A stretch of DNA of 64,000 nucleotides from Ampullaceana balthica (GCA_944989445.1 CALYLW010000213.1:340501-404500), one strand, 5' to 3'; counted from the stretch's first letter, positions 47,967 to 59,551 are shown. Notes: generated by a model not told the origin, from the letters alone. Program-made: numbers and translations.

Positions 47967-48555
47967 TCTGGTCTGTCATTGATGCCCGATATAAATGTGT
48001 GTATTGCTGTCGTATAGACATGACCACATGTTCATTTGCAGCGACGGATGGTTCATCCCCAAATTCAAACATGAGTTACCTGAGTTACCTAAGTCTTTGG
48101 ATAAATTGTCTGGTTAGCATCAACCCGGTAGATACATCATCACGGGTTGGTACTTTGTCATGTTACCGTAACATACACCAATTGATACGTTGTCAAGTTG
48201 ACATAACGCATGGTTTTGGATGGGAATCGAGAAATCGATAGAAATTCCTGACATTTGATTTTTTAAAGAAGAAAATGAGTTCGTATGGCATGAAATTATT
48301 ATTGATCCGACTGCGGTCAATACAAACTTATTGATAACTGCCATTGTCAGCACTTATTCCTATTGATTGGACGTACTATAAAATAAGTCCGTATTGGCCT
48401 GCTGCGCCCCTACCTTAAAATATGTCATTGTCTATATATACGGACCCACGTGGCCCCAAGCCCACATGGCCCCAAGCACACATGGCCCCAAGCCCATCTA
48501 CTCGGACCCATCTACCCCCATACACACACCCACATTGTTTCAGAACTCTGTCGAT

Positions 48556-48720
48556 CCACTCATTGGAGCGTACACCAGTGGTTCCCGTGCCGTAGGCGCT
48601 AGAGAACTTAGCCCCTTACATTGGAGCGTACACCAGTGGTTCCCGTAGGCGCTAGAGAACTTAGCCCCTTACATTGGAGCGTACACCAGTGGTTCCCGCT
48701 GGCGCTAGAGAACTTAGTTC
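48556..48720. repeat. About 54-bp tandem repeat, three copies
   Basis: Unit with TTGGAGCGTACACCAGTGGT and GGCGCTAGAGAACTTAG. Preceded by a short GGCCCCAAGC(C/A)CACAT triplet (48440-48495). Confidence 0.9.
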
Positions 48721-48946
48721 CGTATATCGGTAGCTATGTATGTGCCATGATGATCTTAGCATCGAACGTGGGGCATTAAGCTCATTAATTAAGAAATAGA
48801 AGAGGGGGAGCTATTTAGGGGCGTTAGACTTTAGAAGACATTTATTCGGCTAATTCACGGACGAGACACCTTGCAATATTGGCTCTTCTTACTGTTCGCT
48901 CAAACCAATACAATCATAAAATGATTTCTAAACGTGTATCGTCTGG

Positions 48947-49180
48947 ATAGCGAAGTCAGTAGTGCGCTTGCCTCACAAGCTGAGGGGCGTGGGATCTAGG
49001 CTACGTTGAAGCGACTATAAAAATGTTGATGAATGACTAACGCTAAGAAAGTCCTCCGCTGACCTGGAGAGGGATGGGCGCCGCCAAGGTCTACTAAGCC
49101 CGAGAATGTTCTCATGGAATCATTATAAGCCCTTACGACCTCGAAAAAAGGTTATGGGACACCCCAACCCAAAAATCGTC
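48947..49180 (+). repeat. Possible tRNA-derived SINE
   Basis: GTCAGTAGTGCGCTTGCCTC, ACAAGCTGAGGGGCGTGGGA and TCTAGGCT resemble a tRNA-like head with a decayed B box. A body with CCGCTGACCTGGAGAGGGAT follows. Only one copy is in the window, so this rests on resemblance alone. Confidence 0.4.
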
Positions 49181-49195
49181 TAGTGGAGACCAAGG

Positions 49196-50056
49196 GTACT
49201 ATATCAACGGTACTATATCAACGGTACTATATCAACGGTACTATATCAACGGTACTATATCAACGGTACTATATCAACGGTACTATATCAACGGTACTAT
49301 ATCAACGGTACTATATCAACGGTACTATATCAACGGTACTATATCAACGGTACTATATCAACGGTACTATATCAACGGTACTATATCAACGGTACTATAT
49401 CAACGGTACTATATCAACGGTACTATATCAACGGTACTATATCAACGGTACTATATCAACGGTACTATATCAACGGTACTATATCAACGGTACTATATCA
49501 ACGGTACTATATCAACGGTACTATATCAACGGTACTATATCAACGGTACTATATCAACGGTACTATATCAACGGTACTATATCAACGGTACTATATCAAC
49601 GGTACTATATCAACGGTACTATATCAACGGTACTATATCAACGGTACTATATCAACGGTACTATATCAACGGTACTATATCAACGGTACTATATCAACGG
49701 TACTATATCAACGGTACTATATCAACGGTACTATATCAACGGTACTATATCAACGGTACTATATCAACGGTACTATATCAACGGTACTATATCAACGGTA
49801 CTATATCAACGGTACTATATCAACGGTACTATATCAACGGTACTATATCAACGGTACTATATCAACGGTACTATATCAACGGTACTATATCAACGGTACT
49901 ATATCAACGGTACTATATCAACGGTACTATATCAACGGTACTATATCAACGGTACTATATCAACGGTACTATATCAACGGTACTATATCAACGGTACTAT
50001 ATCAACGGTACTATATCAACGGTACTATATCAACGGTACTATATCAACGGTACTAG
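49196..50056. repeat. 14-bp minisatellite, about 61 near-identical copies
   Basis: Unit GGTACTATATCAAC. I saw no substitution over about 860 bp. It is followed by decayed 14-bp relatives (TAGACCAACGGTAC type) up to about 50200. All frames are open on the + strand; not a gene. Confidence 0.98.
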
Positions 50057-50200
50057 TACAACGTATTAGACCAACGGTACTAAGCCAGGGCTTCGAGACC
50101 AAGGCTTCCAGACAAACGTTACTGGACCAAGGGTTCTAGACCAACGGTACTAGAACAGCGGTTCTAGACCAACGGTACTAGACCAAGGGTACACAGTACT

Positions 50201-51009
50201 CTGAAAAGCTTTTCGCCTGGATAGAGAGACTTGGCGCCTACTTCCTAACCAGAGCACAATACACATCCGGGTAGGGATGGGCGTCGCTTGTACCGGAAAT
50301 GACCTATTGTGTTCACGAGGGTCTAGAGGTCTGCTTTGCGTCACAGCTTTAAAGTGAAAATTTTTTTAAATATATATAACTTGAGACAGGATGGTAAGGT
50401 TGTATAAACAAGAGTTTGGAGTATACTAGGAATGTATACATGGGGACATATATATGCTTTTGTCAAACTCTAGAAGTCATTTCGCGTTGCCTCTTTAGAC
50501 CGCATTTTAGGTACTTATATGTTGTCACGGTGCCCTGTCATGTCGTCACGGTGCCCTGTCATGTTGTCACGGTTCCTTGTCCCGGTTTTCACTATGTCCT
50601 GCCATAGTTGGCATAGTGCTTCAAGTCACGGTTGTTACGTCATAGTTGTCATCAAGCTTTATTATACTATGATAGTGGATACTAATATTGTAACCGTATG
50701 GATAATGTGTTTTAATAGCTGGGCTACGCTTTGCCTACAGTATGGATACTGCGTGGTGTGATCTAACAATGTTTAGGATATTGCATCATCCGCTTATCTT
50801 ATCTCTATCGCCCTGAAACATTCACAGTGTGGCGGCAAGGGACGCCAATGATGACGTCAGATAGTAGTGGTATATTTCCGCGTTCATCAATAGCTGATCC
50901 TGTTGCTGGTTTGCCCGTCCAGATCTACTAGGATCATTCTCATCATAATAGCTACATGCTGTGCGCAGCTTGGTGTGTCCTTTGGTGGCCTATTGGACCA
51001 ATTTTTCCT
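50201..51009. other. No gene seen; short 21-bp triplet
   Basis: Non-repetitive apart from three copies of GTCACGGTGCCCTGTCATGT at 50523-50582. Confidence 0.65.
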
Positions 51010-51345
51010 GGCCTGTTGTCTGGACTTGGCAGCCTGTCGTCTGGACTTGACAGCATGTCGTCTGGACTTGGCAGCCTGTCGTCTGGACTTGGCAGCCTGT
51101 CGTCTGGACTTGGCAGCCTGTCGTCTGGACTTGGCAGCCTGTCGTCTGGACTTGGCAGCCTGTCGTCTGGACTTGGCAGCCTGTCGTCTGGACTTGGCAG
51201 CCTGTCGTCTGGACTTGGCAGCCTGTTGTCTGGACTTGGCAGCCTGTCGTCTGGACTTTGCAGCCAGTCGTCTGGCCTTGGCAGCCTGTTGTCTGGACTT
51301 GGCAGCCAGTCGTCTGGACTTGGCAACCTGTTGTCTGGACTCTGT
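51010..51345. repeat. 21-bp minisatellite expanded beside a LINE fragment
   Basis: About 16 copies of TGGACTTGGCAGCCTGTCGT plus C. On the minus strand it reads as a 7-residue repeat (SPDDRLP) in frame with the LINE fragment that follows. Confidence 0.94.
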
Positions 51346-51560
51346 TCTCGTTCGCTGACTGCTGCCTTCAAAGAGTCGTGGTCAATGCCGTAAGTCTTCA
51401 GTGCGGTTTTGAGCGTATCATTGAAGAGCTTCCTCTCACCTCTACAGGCTCGCTGTCCATCTGTAGGCTCGCCGTACAAGAACCTCTTTTGGGAGCCGAT
51501 GGTCTGGCATGCGTACGATGTGCACCGCTCGGCGTAGTTGGGATAGCGGCTCCTAATGTT
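51346..51560 (-). pseudogene. Decayed LINE retrotransposon fragment (C-terminal region of the polyprotein)
   Basis: Read on the minus strand, 51511-51540 and onward gives QLRRAVHIVRMPDHRLPK. After a frameshift near 51480 comes YGEPTDGQRACRGERKLFND, continuing TLKTALKTYGIDHDSLK. This order (RxxHxxRMPD.RLPK, then YGE...G.R..G...K.F.DTLK..LK..GID) is the common tail region of non-LTR retrotransposon polyproteins in invertebrates. It is frameshifted and lacks the reverse transcriptase core, so it is dead. The 21-bp array replaces what should be the end of the protein. Confidence 0.72.
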
Positions 51561-51633
51561 GGTTGGAGTGAATGACGTCAGGGATACATATTATACAAAC
51601 ACCTGATAACGACTGGTGACAATGGGTTTTTTT

Positions 51634-51850
51634 TTAAATCCTTTATATTAACTCGTGGTGTCTGCTTGCTTGAGGCAGGCGGGCGGTGCCGAAAAAACTT
51701 TGGATCGATTTTAAACCCACTTCCTAGTAAGCTAGCGAGCTGAAATTTTACAGGCAGACTCGTGCCGATGATAAAAACGATGTATCAAAATTTCAGGGTC
51801 ACGGGACTGATGATAATGATTATCTACTACTTTGTAATGACATGATTTAT
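51634..51850. repeat. Fragment of the AAATCCCTTATAT dispersed family
   Basis: Left end AAATCCTTTATATTAACTCG, then GGCAGGCGGGCGG, AAACTTTGGATCGATTT and GAGCTGAAATTTTACAGGC. It forms a subfamily with 56976-57150, distinct from the 43.7-45.2 kb triplet. Confidence 0.6.
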
Positions 51851-51857
51851 TCCCCTT

Positions 51858-51970
51858 GAGGGGCCATCCATATGTTACGTACGCAATGAGGGGGGAGGTG
51901 GTGTTTAATTAATGGGATTTCCGTACTGGGAGGGTAGGAGGGGTCTCGACTGAATGTGTACGTACGTACG
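51858..51970. repeat. Dispersed repeat, inverted relative of 46190-46322
   Basis: GGGGCCATCCATATGTTACG at the left and TCTCGACTGAATGTGTACG at the right. Confidence 0.6.
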
Positions 51971-52231
51971 AACAACAAATTAAATTTGTTGTACATAATA
52001 CTAAGTCTAGTAACGTAAACCGCTCAGGCTGCAAACGACATTCGAGACCGACTGAGTCAAGACTGATATGCAATGTTTTATAATTTAATGCAAATGAAAT
52101 TCTGAACTTTTAATTACCTGGAAGTGGAAGTAATCAACATTTTATTCTGACCAAACGTTCACAGATTGCTAAAATATATCCGTCTGATTTATATTTCCAT
52201 TTCTTGAAATGAGTATAAGTTTCTCTTTCGC

Positions 52232-54122
52232 CCACCGGTGCCTCAGCCGTTGTTATGTATACATATCGTGTCGGCGATTTCACTGTGCCTCAGCCGTTGT
52301 TATATATACATATCGTGTCGGCGATTTCACTGTGCCTCAGCCGTTGTTATATATACATATCGTGTCGGCGATTTCACTGTGCCTCAGCCGTTGTTATATA
52401 TAAATATCGTGTCGGCGATTTCACTGTGCCTCAGCCGTTGTTATATATACATATCGTGTCGGCGATTTCACGGTGCCTCAGCCGTTGTTATATATACATA
52501 TCGTGTCGGCGATTTCACTGTGCCTCAGCCGTTGTTATATATACATGACGGGGCGGTGATTTCACGGTGCCTCAGCCGTTGTTATATATACATGACGGGG
52601 TGGTGATTTCACGGTGCCTCAGCCGTTGTTATATATACATGACGGGGCGGTGATTTCACGGTGCCTCAGCCGTTGTTATATATACATGACGGGGCGGTGA
52701 TTTCACGGTGCCTCAGCCGTTGTTATATATACATGACGGGGCGGTGATTTCACGGTGCCTCAGCCGTTGTTATATATACATATCGTGTCGGTGATTTCAC
52801 GGTGCCTCAGCCGTTGTTATATATACATATCGTGTCGGTGATTTCACGGTGCCTCAGCCGTTGTTATATATACATATCGTGTCGGCGATTTCACGGTGCC
52901 TCAGCCGTTGTTATATATACATATCGTGTCGGCGATTTCACGGTGCCTCAGCCGTTGTTATATATACATATCGTGTCGGCGATTTCACTGTGCCTCAGCC
53001 GTTGTTATATATACATATCGTGTCGGCGATTTCACGGTGCCTCAGCCGTTGTTATATATACATATCGTGTCGGCGATTTCACTGTGCCTCAGCCGTTGTT
53101 ATATATACATATCGTGTCGGCGATTTCACTGTGCCTCAGCCGTTGTTATATATACATATCGTGTCGGCGATTTCACTGTGCCTCAGCCGTTGTTATATAT
53201 ACATATCGTGTCGGCGATTTCACTGTGCCTCAGCCGTTGTTATATATACATATCGTGTCGGCGATTTCACGGTGCCTCAGCCGTTGTTATATATACATAT
53301 CGTGTCGGCGATTTCACGGTGCCTCAGCCGTTGTTATATATACATATCGTGTCGGCGATTTCACGGTGCCTCAGCCGTTGTTATATATACATTATACATA
53401 TCGTGTCGGCGATTTCACTGTGCCTCAGCCGTTGTTATATATACATATCGTGTCGGCGATTTCACTGTGCCTCAGCCGTTGTTATATATACATATCGTGT
53501 CGGCGATTTCACTGTGCCTCAGCCGTTGTTATATATACATGACGGGGCGGTGATTTCACGGTGCCTCAGCCGTTGTTATATATACATGACGGGGCGGTGA
53601 TTTCACGGTGCCTCAGCCGTTGTTATATATACATGACGGGGCGGTGATTTCACGGTGCCTCAGCCGTTGTTATATATACATATCGTGTCGGTGATTTCAC
53701 GGTGCCTCAGCCGTTGTTATATATACATATCGTGTCGGTGATTTCACGGTGCCTCAGCCGTTGTTATATATACATATCGTGTCGGTGATTTCACGGTGCC
53801 TCAGCCGTTGTTATATATACATATCGTGTCGGTGATTTCACGGTGCCTCAGCCGTTGTTATATATACATATCGTGTCGGCGATTTCACTGTGCCTCAGCC
53901 GTTGTTATATATACATGACGGGGCGGTGATTTCACGGTGCCTCAGCCGTTGTTATATATACATGACGGGGCGGTGATTTCACGGTGCCTCAGCCGTTGTT
54001 ATATATACATGACGGGGCGGTGATTTCACGGTGCCTCAGCCGTTGTTATATATACATGACGAGGCGATGATTTCACGGTGCCTCAGCCGTTGTTATATAT
54101 ACATGACGGGCGGTGATTTCAA
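52232..54122. repeat. 47-bp minisatellite, about 40 copies in two subtypes
   Basis: Constant part GTGCCTCAGCCGTTGTTATA then TATACAT. The variable half is either ATCGTGTCGGCGATTTCAC (subtype A, ending TG or GG) or GACGGGGCGGTGATTTCAC (subtype B). Subtypes occur in blocks, and the succession B, A with GGTGATT, A with GGCGATT recurs, indicating higher-order duplication. Confidence 0.97.
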
Positions 54123-54412
54123 GGCTTATAGTGTTCTGTTTTATCAGTTATTTTAATGCAGTAAAAAAATGCTCTATTGTATTTCTTAAATAATTTCAAA
54201 ATGAAAAACACGATATTGCAAAAAATTATAAAGAGTAAAACCAATATCTTGTGACTATGGCTTAAAATTCATTTTTCAAATAGGGGCGTGGAGAAGGTAA
54301 TATATACGTAGGCATAGGGGAGGGGGTCCCGAAAATGTACGGCGTGTAACATGGAGGAGGGGGTACGAAAATATGACTTTTTGTGTTATATGTAATATAT
54401 GGATGGCCATTG

Positions 54413-54645
54413 ATGTGACTTGATATATTCCCATTGACGTGACTTGATATATTCCCCTTGATGTGACATGATCTATTCCCCTTGATGTGACAGGATCTAT
54501 TACCCTTGATGTGACATGATCTATTCCCCTTGATGTGATATGAACTATTCCCCTTGATGTGATATGATCTATTCCCCTTGATGTGACATGATATATTCCC
54601 CTTGCGGTGATACGATAAATTCCACTTTCGGTGACATGATTTATC
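54413..54645. repeat. 25-bp minisatellite
   Basis: About nine copies of TTCCCCTTGATGTGACATGA plus TCTAT, more diverged at both ends. Confidence 0.92.
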
Positions 54646-55395
54646 CCCCATCTATGTTTTTTTCCCTTATGACGTCATTCATTCAAAAAACGCTAATCGC
54701 TGTTTGAGTGGGAGGCTGCTCGCTCACGTCAAGAAATATTGGAAACAATAATTATTGTCTTTGGCGAAAGATAAATTTTCATCCTGTTACCATCCGGGTC
54801 GATATATCAAGTGGGGTGACGGAGGTGGTAGCTACAGCCTCAGGAAGATGTGCTATATTATTATCTAGTGTATCTGGCAGCTATCAAGTAAAGATCCTCT
54901 GTTTATCGAACACACGGCGTCCTATGGGAATTCGTATTATGTCTTTATGTTGTTGATATTATATTGTTTGAGACGAGAATGGCCGGAATTTCTTATGTTA
55001 CTGATGTAAATTAATTTCAATATCTCAATGGAGATTCACAAGATCTCAGAAAGATTCTCCAAATCCCTCAATCTTACTTTTGGGGGATGGTCTGAGAACC
55101 TGTAAAGTTCTTGAATGTTCAGTTATTTTTTAGAGTGTATATGTCTGTGTCTCTACAGGTCTCCGCTAGTAAATTGACTTCCGCCCCCTTCCCACATGCA
55201 CCTAGCTGACTGGTATGGTCGGACTATCTTCTCTTACCACCCATAGCAAGGTCACCAGTTTAACTTTTATAACAGTTCACAACCGGAAGTGACCCCCCTC
55301 CCAACTCTTTAGCGTCCATGTTTTTAGCTGACCTTGTAATTTCCCCCAAAGAACTCATCACCAACGCTGTGCAAAGTTCCTGCTGATGGCGACCA
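54646..55395. other. No gene seen
   Basis: Non-repetitive. The frame at 54708-54956 has no recognised domain. Confidence 0.6.
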
Positions 55396-55678
55396 CAACA
55401 TAGACTTGACGTTACAATATAGACTTGACGTTACAATATAGACTTGACGTTACAATATAGACTTGACGTTACAATATAGACTTGACGTTACAATATAGAC
55501 TTGACGTTACAATATAGACTTGACGTTACAATATAGACTTGACGTTACAATATAGACTTGACGTTACAATATAGACTTGACATTACAATATAGACTTGAC
55601 GTTACAATATAGACTTGACGTTACAATATAGACTTGACGTTACAATATAGACTTGACGTTACAATATAGACTTGACGT
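55396..55678. repeat. 19-bp minisatellite, 15 copies
   Basis: Unit ATAGACTTGACGTTACAAT, almost invariant (one CATTAC variant). Confidence 0.96.
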
Positions 55679-55734
55679 TCAAAGTGCACGAACTGACTGG
55701 GACTGTTGGTGTGCACATGGGGAGGGGAGCGAGA

Positions 55735-56047
55735 TAGGTGCTGTGTACATACGGGTAGGCAATATAGGTACTGTGTACAAACGGGGAGGTCAGATAGGTA
55801 CTGAACTGTGTGTACATACAGGGAGACCAGATAGGTAATGAACTGTGTGTACATACAGGGAGGCCAGATAGGTACTGTATGTACATACAGGGATACCAGA
55901 TAGGTAATGACCTGTGTGTACACACAGGGAGGTCAGATAGGTACTGTATGTACATACAGGGAGGCCAGATAGGTACTGAACTGTGTGTACATACAGGGAG
56001 GCCAGATAGGTACTGAACTGTGTACATATGGGGAGGGGCCAGATGTG
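55735..56047. repeat. About 37-bp minisatellite
   Basis: About eight units around ACATACAGGGAGGCCAGATA and GGTACTGAACTGTGTGT; some lack the ACTGTGTGT part. Confidence 0.92.
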
Positions 56048-56975
56048 TGTGTACACATAGTGTGTGGGGGATTTGAACTGTCTAAAATGTTTGAAGTGAA
56101 TGGGTTAACTATGCTGGTATGGGTGCGGACAATTTTAGCCAAACCACTAATAGTAATAGTAATAGAGCCTGGCATCAGTTTCGTAACTACACCAAATCAT
56201 ATGGTGGATCGTGTGTTGTATTTGTTTTGTTTTTTTCACCTGAATTGTCAACTAAAAGTGATAAGGATTTTATTTCGATTTATTTTAAGTTTTTGTTTAT
56301 ATTGAAATGCTCTTGGATTACTTGAGAATAGTTTCCTTGTTTTGGTAAAAGTTAAAATTGGTAGTATAGTTTTTTTTAAAAATATATTGTGTTAGTGTAG
56401 TGTCAGTAATAGTTAATAGTGTTAGTGTAATTTTAGTTAAAATCGATCGTTAATTTCCTCATGCTTGTCAAAATTAAAAACACATCAAACGCGGGTAAAA
56501 ATCACCTTAATTAAATGGAATTTACTAGTAATTTATATATTAACTATGTGTACGTGAATGCAGGTACAAATAGTACACTTGAACAACAATGCACTTTATA
56601 CTCTGCAACATCGACTTCAGCCCTCCATTGAACAATTGTTCATGAATCATGTATGAGATTCACCGACATGCTTGTGAACAGGAGAGAAAGAGAGAACATG
56701 TTTGACGTCATCAGAACCTGTGTTTTGTTACCTTCATTGCCAACCAATCAACATTCTCCATATCTGAATTGGTTGTTAGAGATTTCTAAATATATGATAT
56801 TATTGATATGTGGTCGTGGTTATTTATAGAAGCACTTTAGTTTATTGATAAGCTCATTTCGAAACGTTAATGAGCCTGCAACATTAGACAACAATGGAAT
56901 TAATGGTGTGACGACATACTACATATTCGCTGAATGAAATTTACTAATGATGGGTCGATTTCTAGTTGGCATTTT
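56048..56975. other. No gene seen
   Basis: AT-rich, non-repetitive sequence; no exon or RNA gene recognised. Confidence 0.6.
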
Positions 56976-57150
56976 TAAAAATCCTTTATATTAACTCGTG
57001 GCGTCTGGTTGATTGCTTGACGAAAAAACTTTGGATCGATTTTTAACCCACTCCCTCGTATGCTAGGGAGCTGAAATTTTGCAGGCAGACTCGTGCCGAC
57101 GATCAAAATGATCTATCAAAATTCCAGATCGATAGACTGTACTGTAATTA
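56976..57150. repeat. Fragment of the AAATCCCTTATAT dispersed family
   Basis: AAATCCTTTATATTAACTCG followed by AAACTTTGGATCGATTT and GAGCTGAAATTTTGCAGGC. Closest to 51634-51850. It is followed by AT-rich sequence with TCGCGGTGCG motifs. Confidence 0.6.
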
Positions 57151-57599
57151 AATTAATGATTTTTAGATTATCTCTATTTATCTCAATGTAGTATGTTAAT
57201 TTTTGTGCTAGATTGTCGCGTGCGTATTATATTGAACAACCTTTTCAATACTTTCCTGTCGCGCGGTGCGGTGCGTATTATATTGACGATACTTTTAAAA
57301 ATATATTCCCGATCTGTATAATATGTAAATGCTAGTAATTGCTAGTCTGTCTCGCGGTGCGCACTATATTAAACATTTTTTTACACTATTGACAATATTT
57401 TTAGCTGAATGCCCGGATCTTGTCGCTTGAGAATCCCAGCTCCATTGTGCTGTTTAGTTGTGGTTTTGTTTTTTATTATTTTTTATTTTTTTATTCCGCT
57501 CTCTCCGACCGTTCATTGTATGTTAGCCTCGAACCCTGGCCTCCATCCTCAACATTCTCGTGTAGAAGGCACACAAGTAAACATGGGATTGCATCACCT

Positions 57600-58047
57600 C
57601 CAGTCCTTGGCGTTGGTTTGTGTGTTATTGTGACGTCATCCCCACTGCCTAGGGTTGGTTTGCGTGTTATTGTGACGTCATTCACACTGCCTAGGGTTGG
57701 TTTGCGTGTTATTGTGACGTCATTCACACTGCCTAGGGTCGGTTTGTGTGTTATTGTGACGTCATCCCCACTGCCTAGTGTCGGTTTGTGTGTTATTGTG
57801 ACGTCATCCCCACTGCCTAGGGTCGGTTTGTGTGTTATTGTGACGTCATCCCCACTGCCTAGGGTCGGTTTGTGTGTTATTGTGACGTCATCCCCACTGC
57901 CTAGGGTTGGTTTGTGTGTTATTGTGACGTCATCCCCACTGCCTAGTGTTGGCTTGTGTGTTATTGTGACGTCATCCCCACTGCCTAGGGTTGGCTTGTG
58001 TGTTATTATGACGTCATCCCCACTGCCTTGGGTTGGCGTGTGTGTTA
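57600..58047. repeat. 42-bp minisatellite with ten perfect cAMP response elements
   Basis: Unit GGTTTGTGTGTTATTGTGAC then GTCATCCCCACTGCCTAGG. The ten units from 57631 to 58007 each contain the palindrome TGACGTCA. The array lies 1.3-1.8 kb upstream of the alternative first exon of the DGK gene. Binding by CREB/ATF proteins is inferred from the motif only. Confidence 0.93.
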
Positions 58048-58155
58048 TTGTGTTCAGGGACCCCCAAATAAATTTTAATTTTCCACGGACCCCCTGAATG
58101 GTACCAGGGACCCCTGGGGGTCCGTACGGACCACTTTGGGAACCACTGGTCTAGT
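58048..58155. mobile_element. Fragment of a hAT-type element, one end only
   Basis: Ends TTTGGGAACCACTG, the inverse of the common hAT terminus CAGTGGTTCCCAAA, with GGACCCCTGGGGGTCCGTAC inside. The other end was not found; it fuses into the 42-bp array at the left. Confidence 0.55.
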
Positions 58156-58424
58156 TGTATACAGTTTACAATGTATCCTATACTATACAGTCAATACTTT
58201 TTATTTCACTGTTTACACTAAACAGACAATATTCGTCTCATGACTATTTTTTATAGCTGCATAGTTTTCATGAAACATTTTGGCTAACTTTTCGAGTCTG
58301 CCCCATTTTCGTCCCAACCTACCTTCAATAAAAGTTTTGCAAAATGTTTGGCCCAAAATTTAGTCGTTCCCAACAAAATGATTGGTTATCCACTTAAGTG
58401 GTCCCCCAAGTATGGCCACCTATC

Positions 58425-58768
58425 TGTGGTCCTCTAGAATGGCCCCCTGTCTGTGGTCCTCTAGAATGGCCCCCTGTCTGTGGTCCTCTAGAATGGCCCC
58501 CTGTCTGTGGTCCTCTAGATTGGCCCCCTGTCTGTGGTCCTCTAGAATGGCCCCCTGTCTGTGGTCCTCTAGAATGGCCCCCTGTCTGTGGTCCTCTAGA
58601 ATGGCCCCCTGTCTGTGGTCCTCTAGATTGGCCCCCTGTCTGTGGTCCTCTAGAATGGCCCCCTGTCTGTGGTCTTCTAGAATGGCCCCCTGTCTGTGGT
58701 CCTCTAGAATGGCCCCCTGTCTGTGGTCCTCTAGAATGGCCCCCTGTCTGTGGTCCTCTAGAATGGGC
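58425..58768. repeat. 27-bp minisatellite, about 13 copies
   Basis: Unit GGTCCTCTAGAATGGCCCCC plus TGTCTGT. A TTGGCC variant occurs twice, 108 bp (four units) apart. The 9-codon unit leaves frames open on both strands. Confidence 0.95.
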
Positions 58769-59374
58769 TCCCTCTCATTGCTCTCCAACGTTGCAGTGGA
58801 AGGTTAGGTTAACATAATTTTGTTTATATAAAATATAAAATGTTATGTCTGGCAGTGACCAAAGGCCAACAATACAAAAGTTTTTTGTTGCCGACTGTTA
58901 TAACAAGTTGTTTGTTTTCCTCGATAAGTTGAAACTGGAACTCATCTACTTTACCGTCCACGCTGTAAAGACTTTTAAGACTGTAAAGACTTGAACACTT
59001 CTATCGACTTCGGCTGTTGACAGTGCTACGCTGTGTATTATTTAAACTGTTTATTGAACATTGACAAATCCCCGTGTCGCTACTGTGTGATAATGTAATA
59101 GAGAGGATCATCGCACGTCGACTTGGTGTGTTGAGGACAAGACCTTCGGGACCGAGTCCCTCCCGAGTGGAGTGACTAACTTTTGGTCGACACAGTGCAA
59201 CGATTACCTCCCATGAAATCAACGGTTCTCAGAGGTGATCAAGGGCTACCCTAGGGGCCGTGCCCACCCCCTTGACCGCACGCCGCACCGATATGGACTG
59301 TTGGTTCTCTTGTTAGCGAGACGACCTCTGTCGTGCGACCACCTGTGTCCAGATACCAACTGTGTCCGGCCACC
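58769..59374 (+). promoter_or_regulatory. Putative promoter and 5' UTR region of the alternative DGK exon
   Basis: This is non-repetitive sequence between two arrays, ending at the Kozak-like CCACCATGT. A TATATAAAATATAAAA stretch at about 58826 could be a TATA-like signal, but it is 550 bp from the ATG and the leader would contain upstream ATGs. The promoter role is inferred from the position of the exon only. Confidence 0.3.
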
Positions 59375-59551
59375 ATGTTTTGTGGGCTGAGCAGGAAGCT
59401 GGCCCAGTCCTTCTCCCGGGGGTCAAGGCGCTACGAGGAGAAGAAAGAGAAGAAGAAATTGAAGAAAAGACGGTCAAGGTCACTCGATAGCTATGATCTG
59501 GAAATTTCAGCCGAATTCTCGACCGTCACTGTTTATGAGGAGAAAATTGAG
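59375..59551 (+). CDS. DGKD/DGKH: Probable alternative first exon of the DGK gene (PH-less isoform)
   Basis: The ATG at 59375 lies in a strong context (CCACCATGT) and opens 59 codons ending at a consensus donor, GAG|GTAAGT, in phase 0. An in-frame ATG at 59333 would add 14 residues but has a poorer context. The peptide starts MFCGLSRKLAQSF, has a Lys/Arg-rich stretch at about residues 18-35 (EEKKEKKKLKKRRSR), then an acidic and hydrophobic tail ending VYEEKIE. Codon use looks coding and the frame is not a tandem repeat, unlike its surroundings. The next exon (60613) also starts in phase 0, so splicing would give a DGK that begins with a basic leader and enters C1 directly, without the PH domain. 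The Cys at position 3 and the basic run suggest membrane or nuclear targeting, which is inference. The donor and about 13 exon bases recur at 59590-59613; using that copy would include an in-frame TAG at 59564. No homologue is recognised for the peptide itself. Confidence 0.6.

Noticed and set aside
58420..58807. Charged 9-residue repeat protein (EDHRQGAIL) on the minus strand
   Set aside because: A by-product of the 27-bp array; open on the other strand as well.
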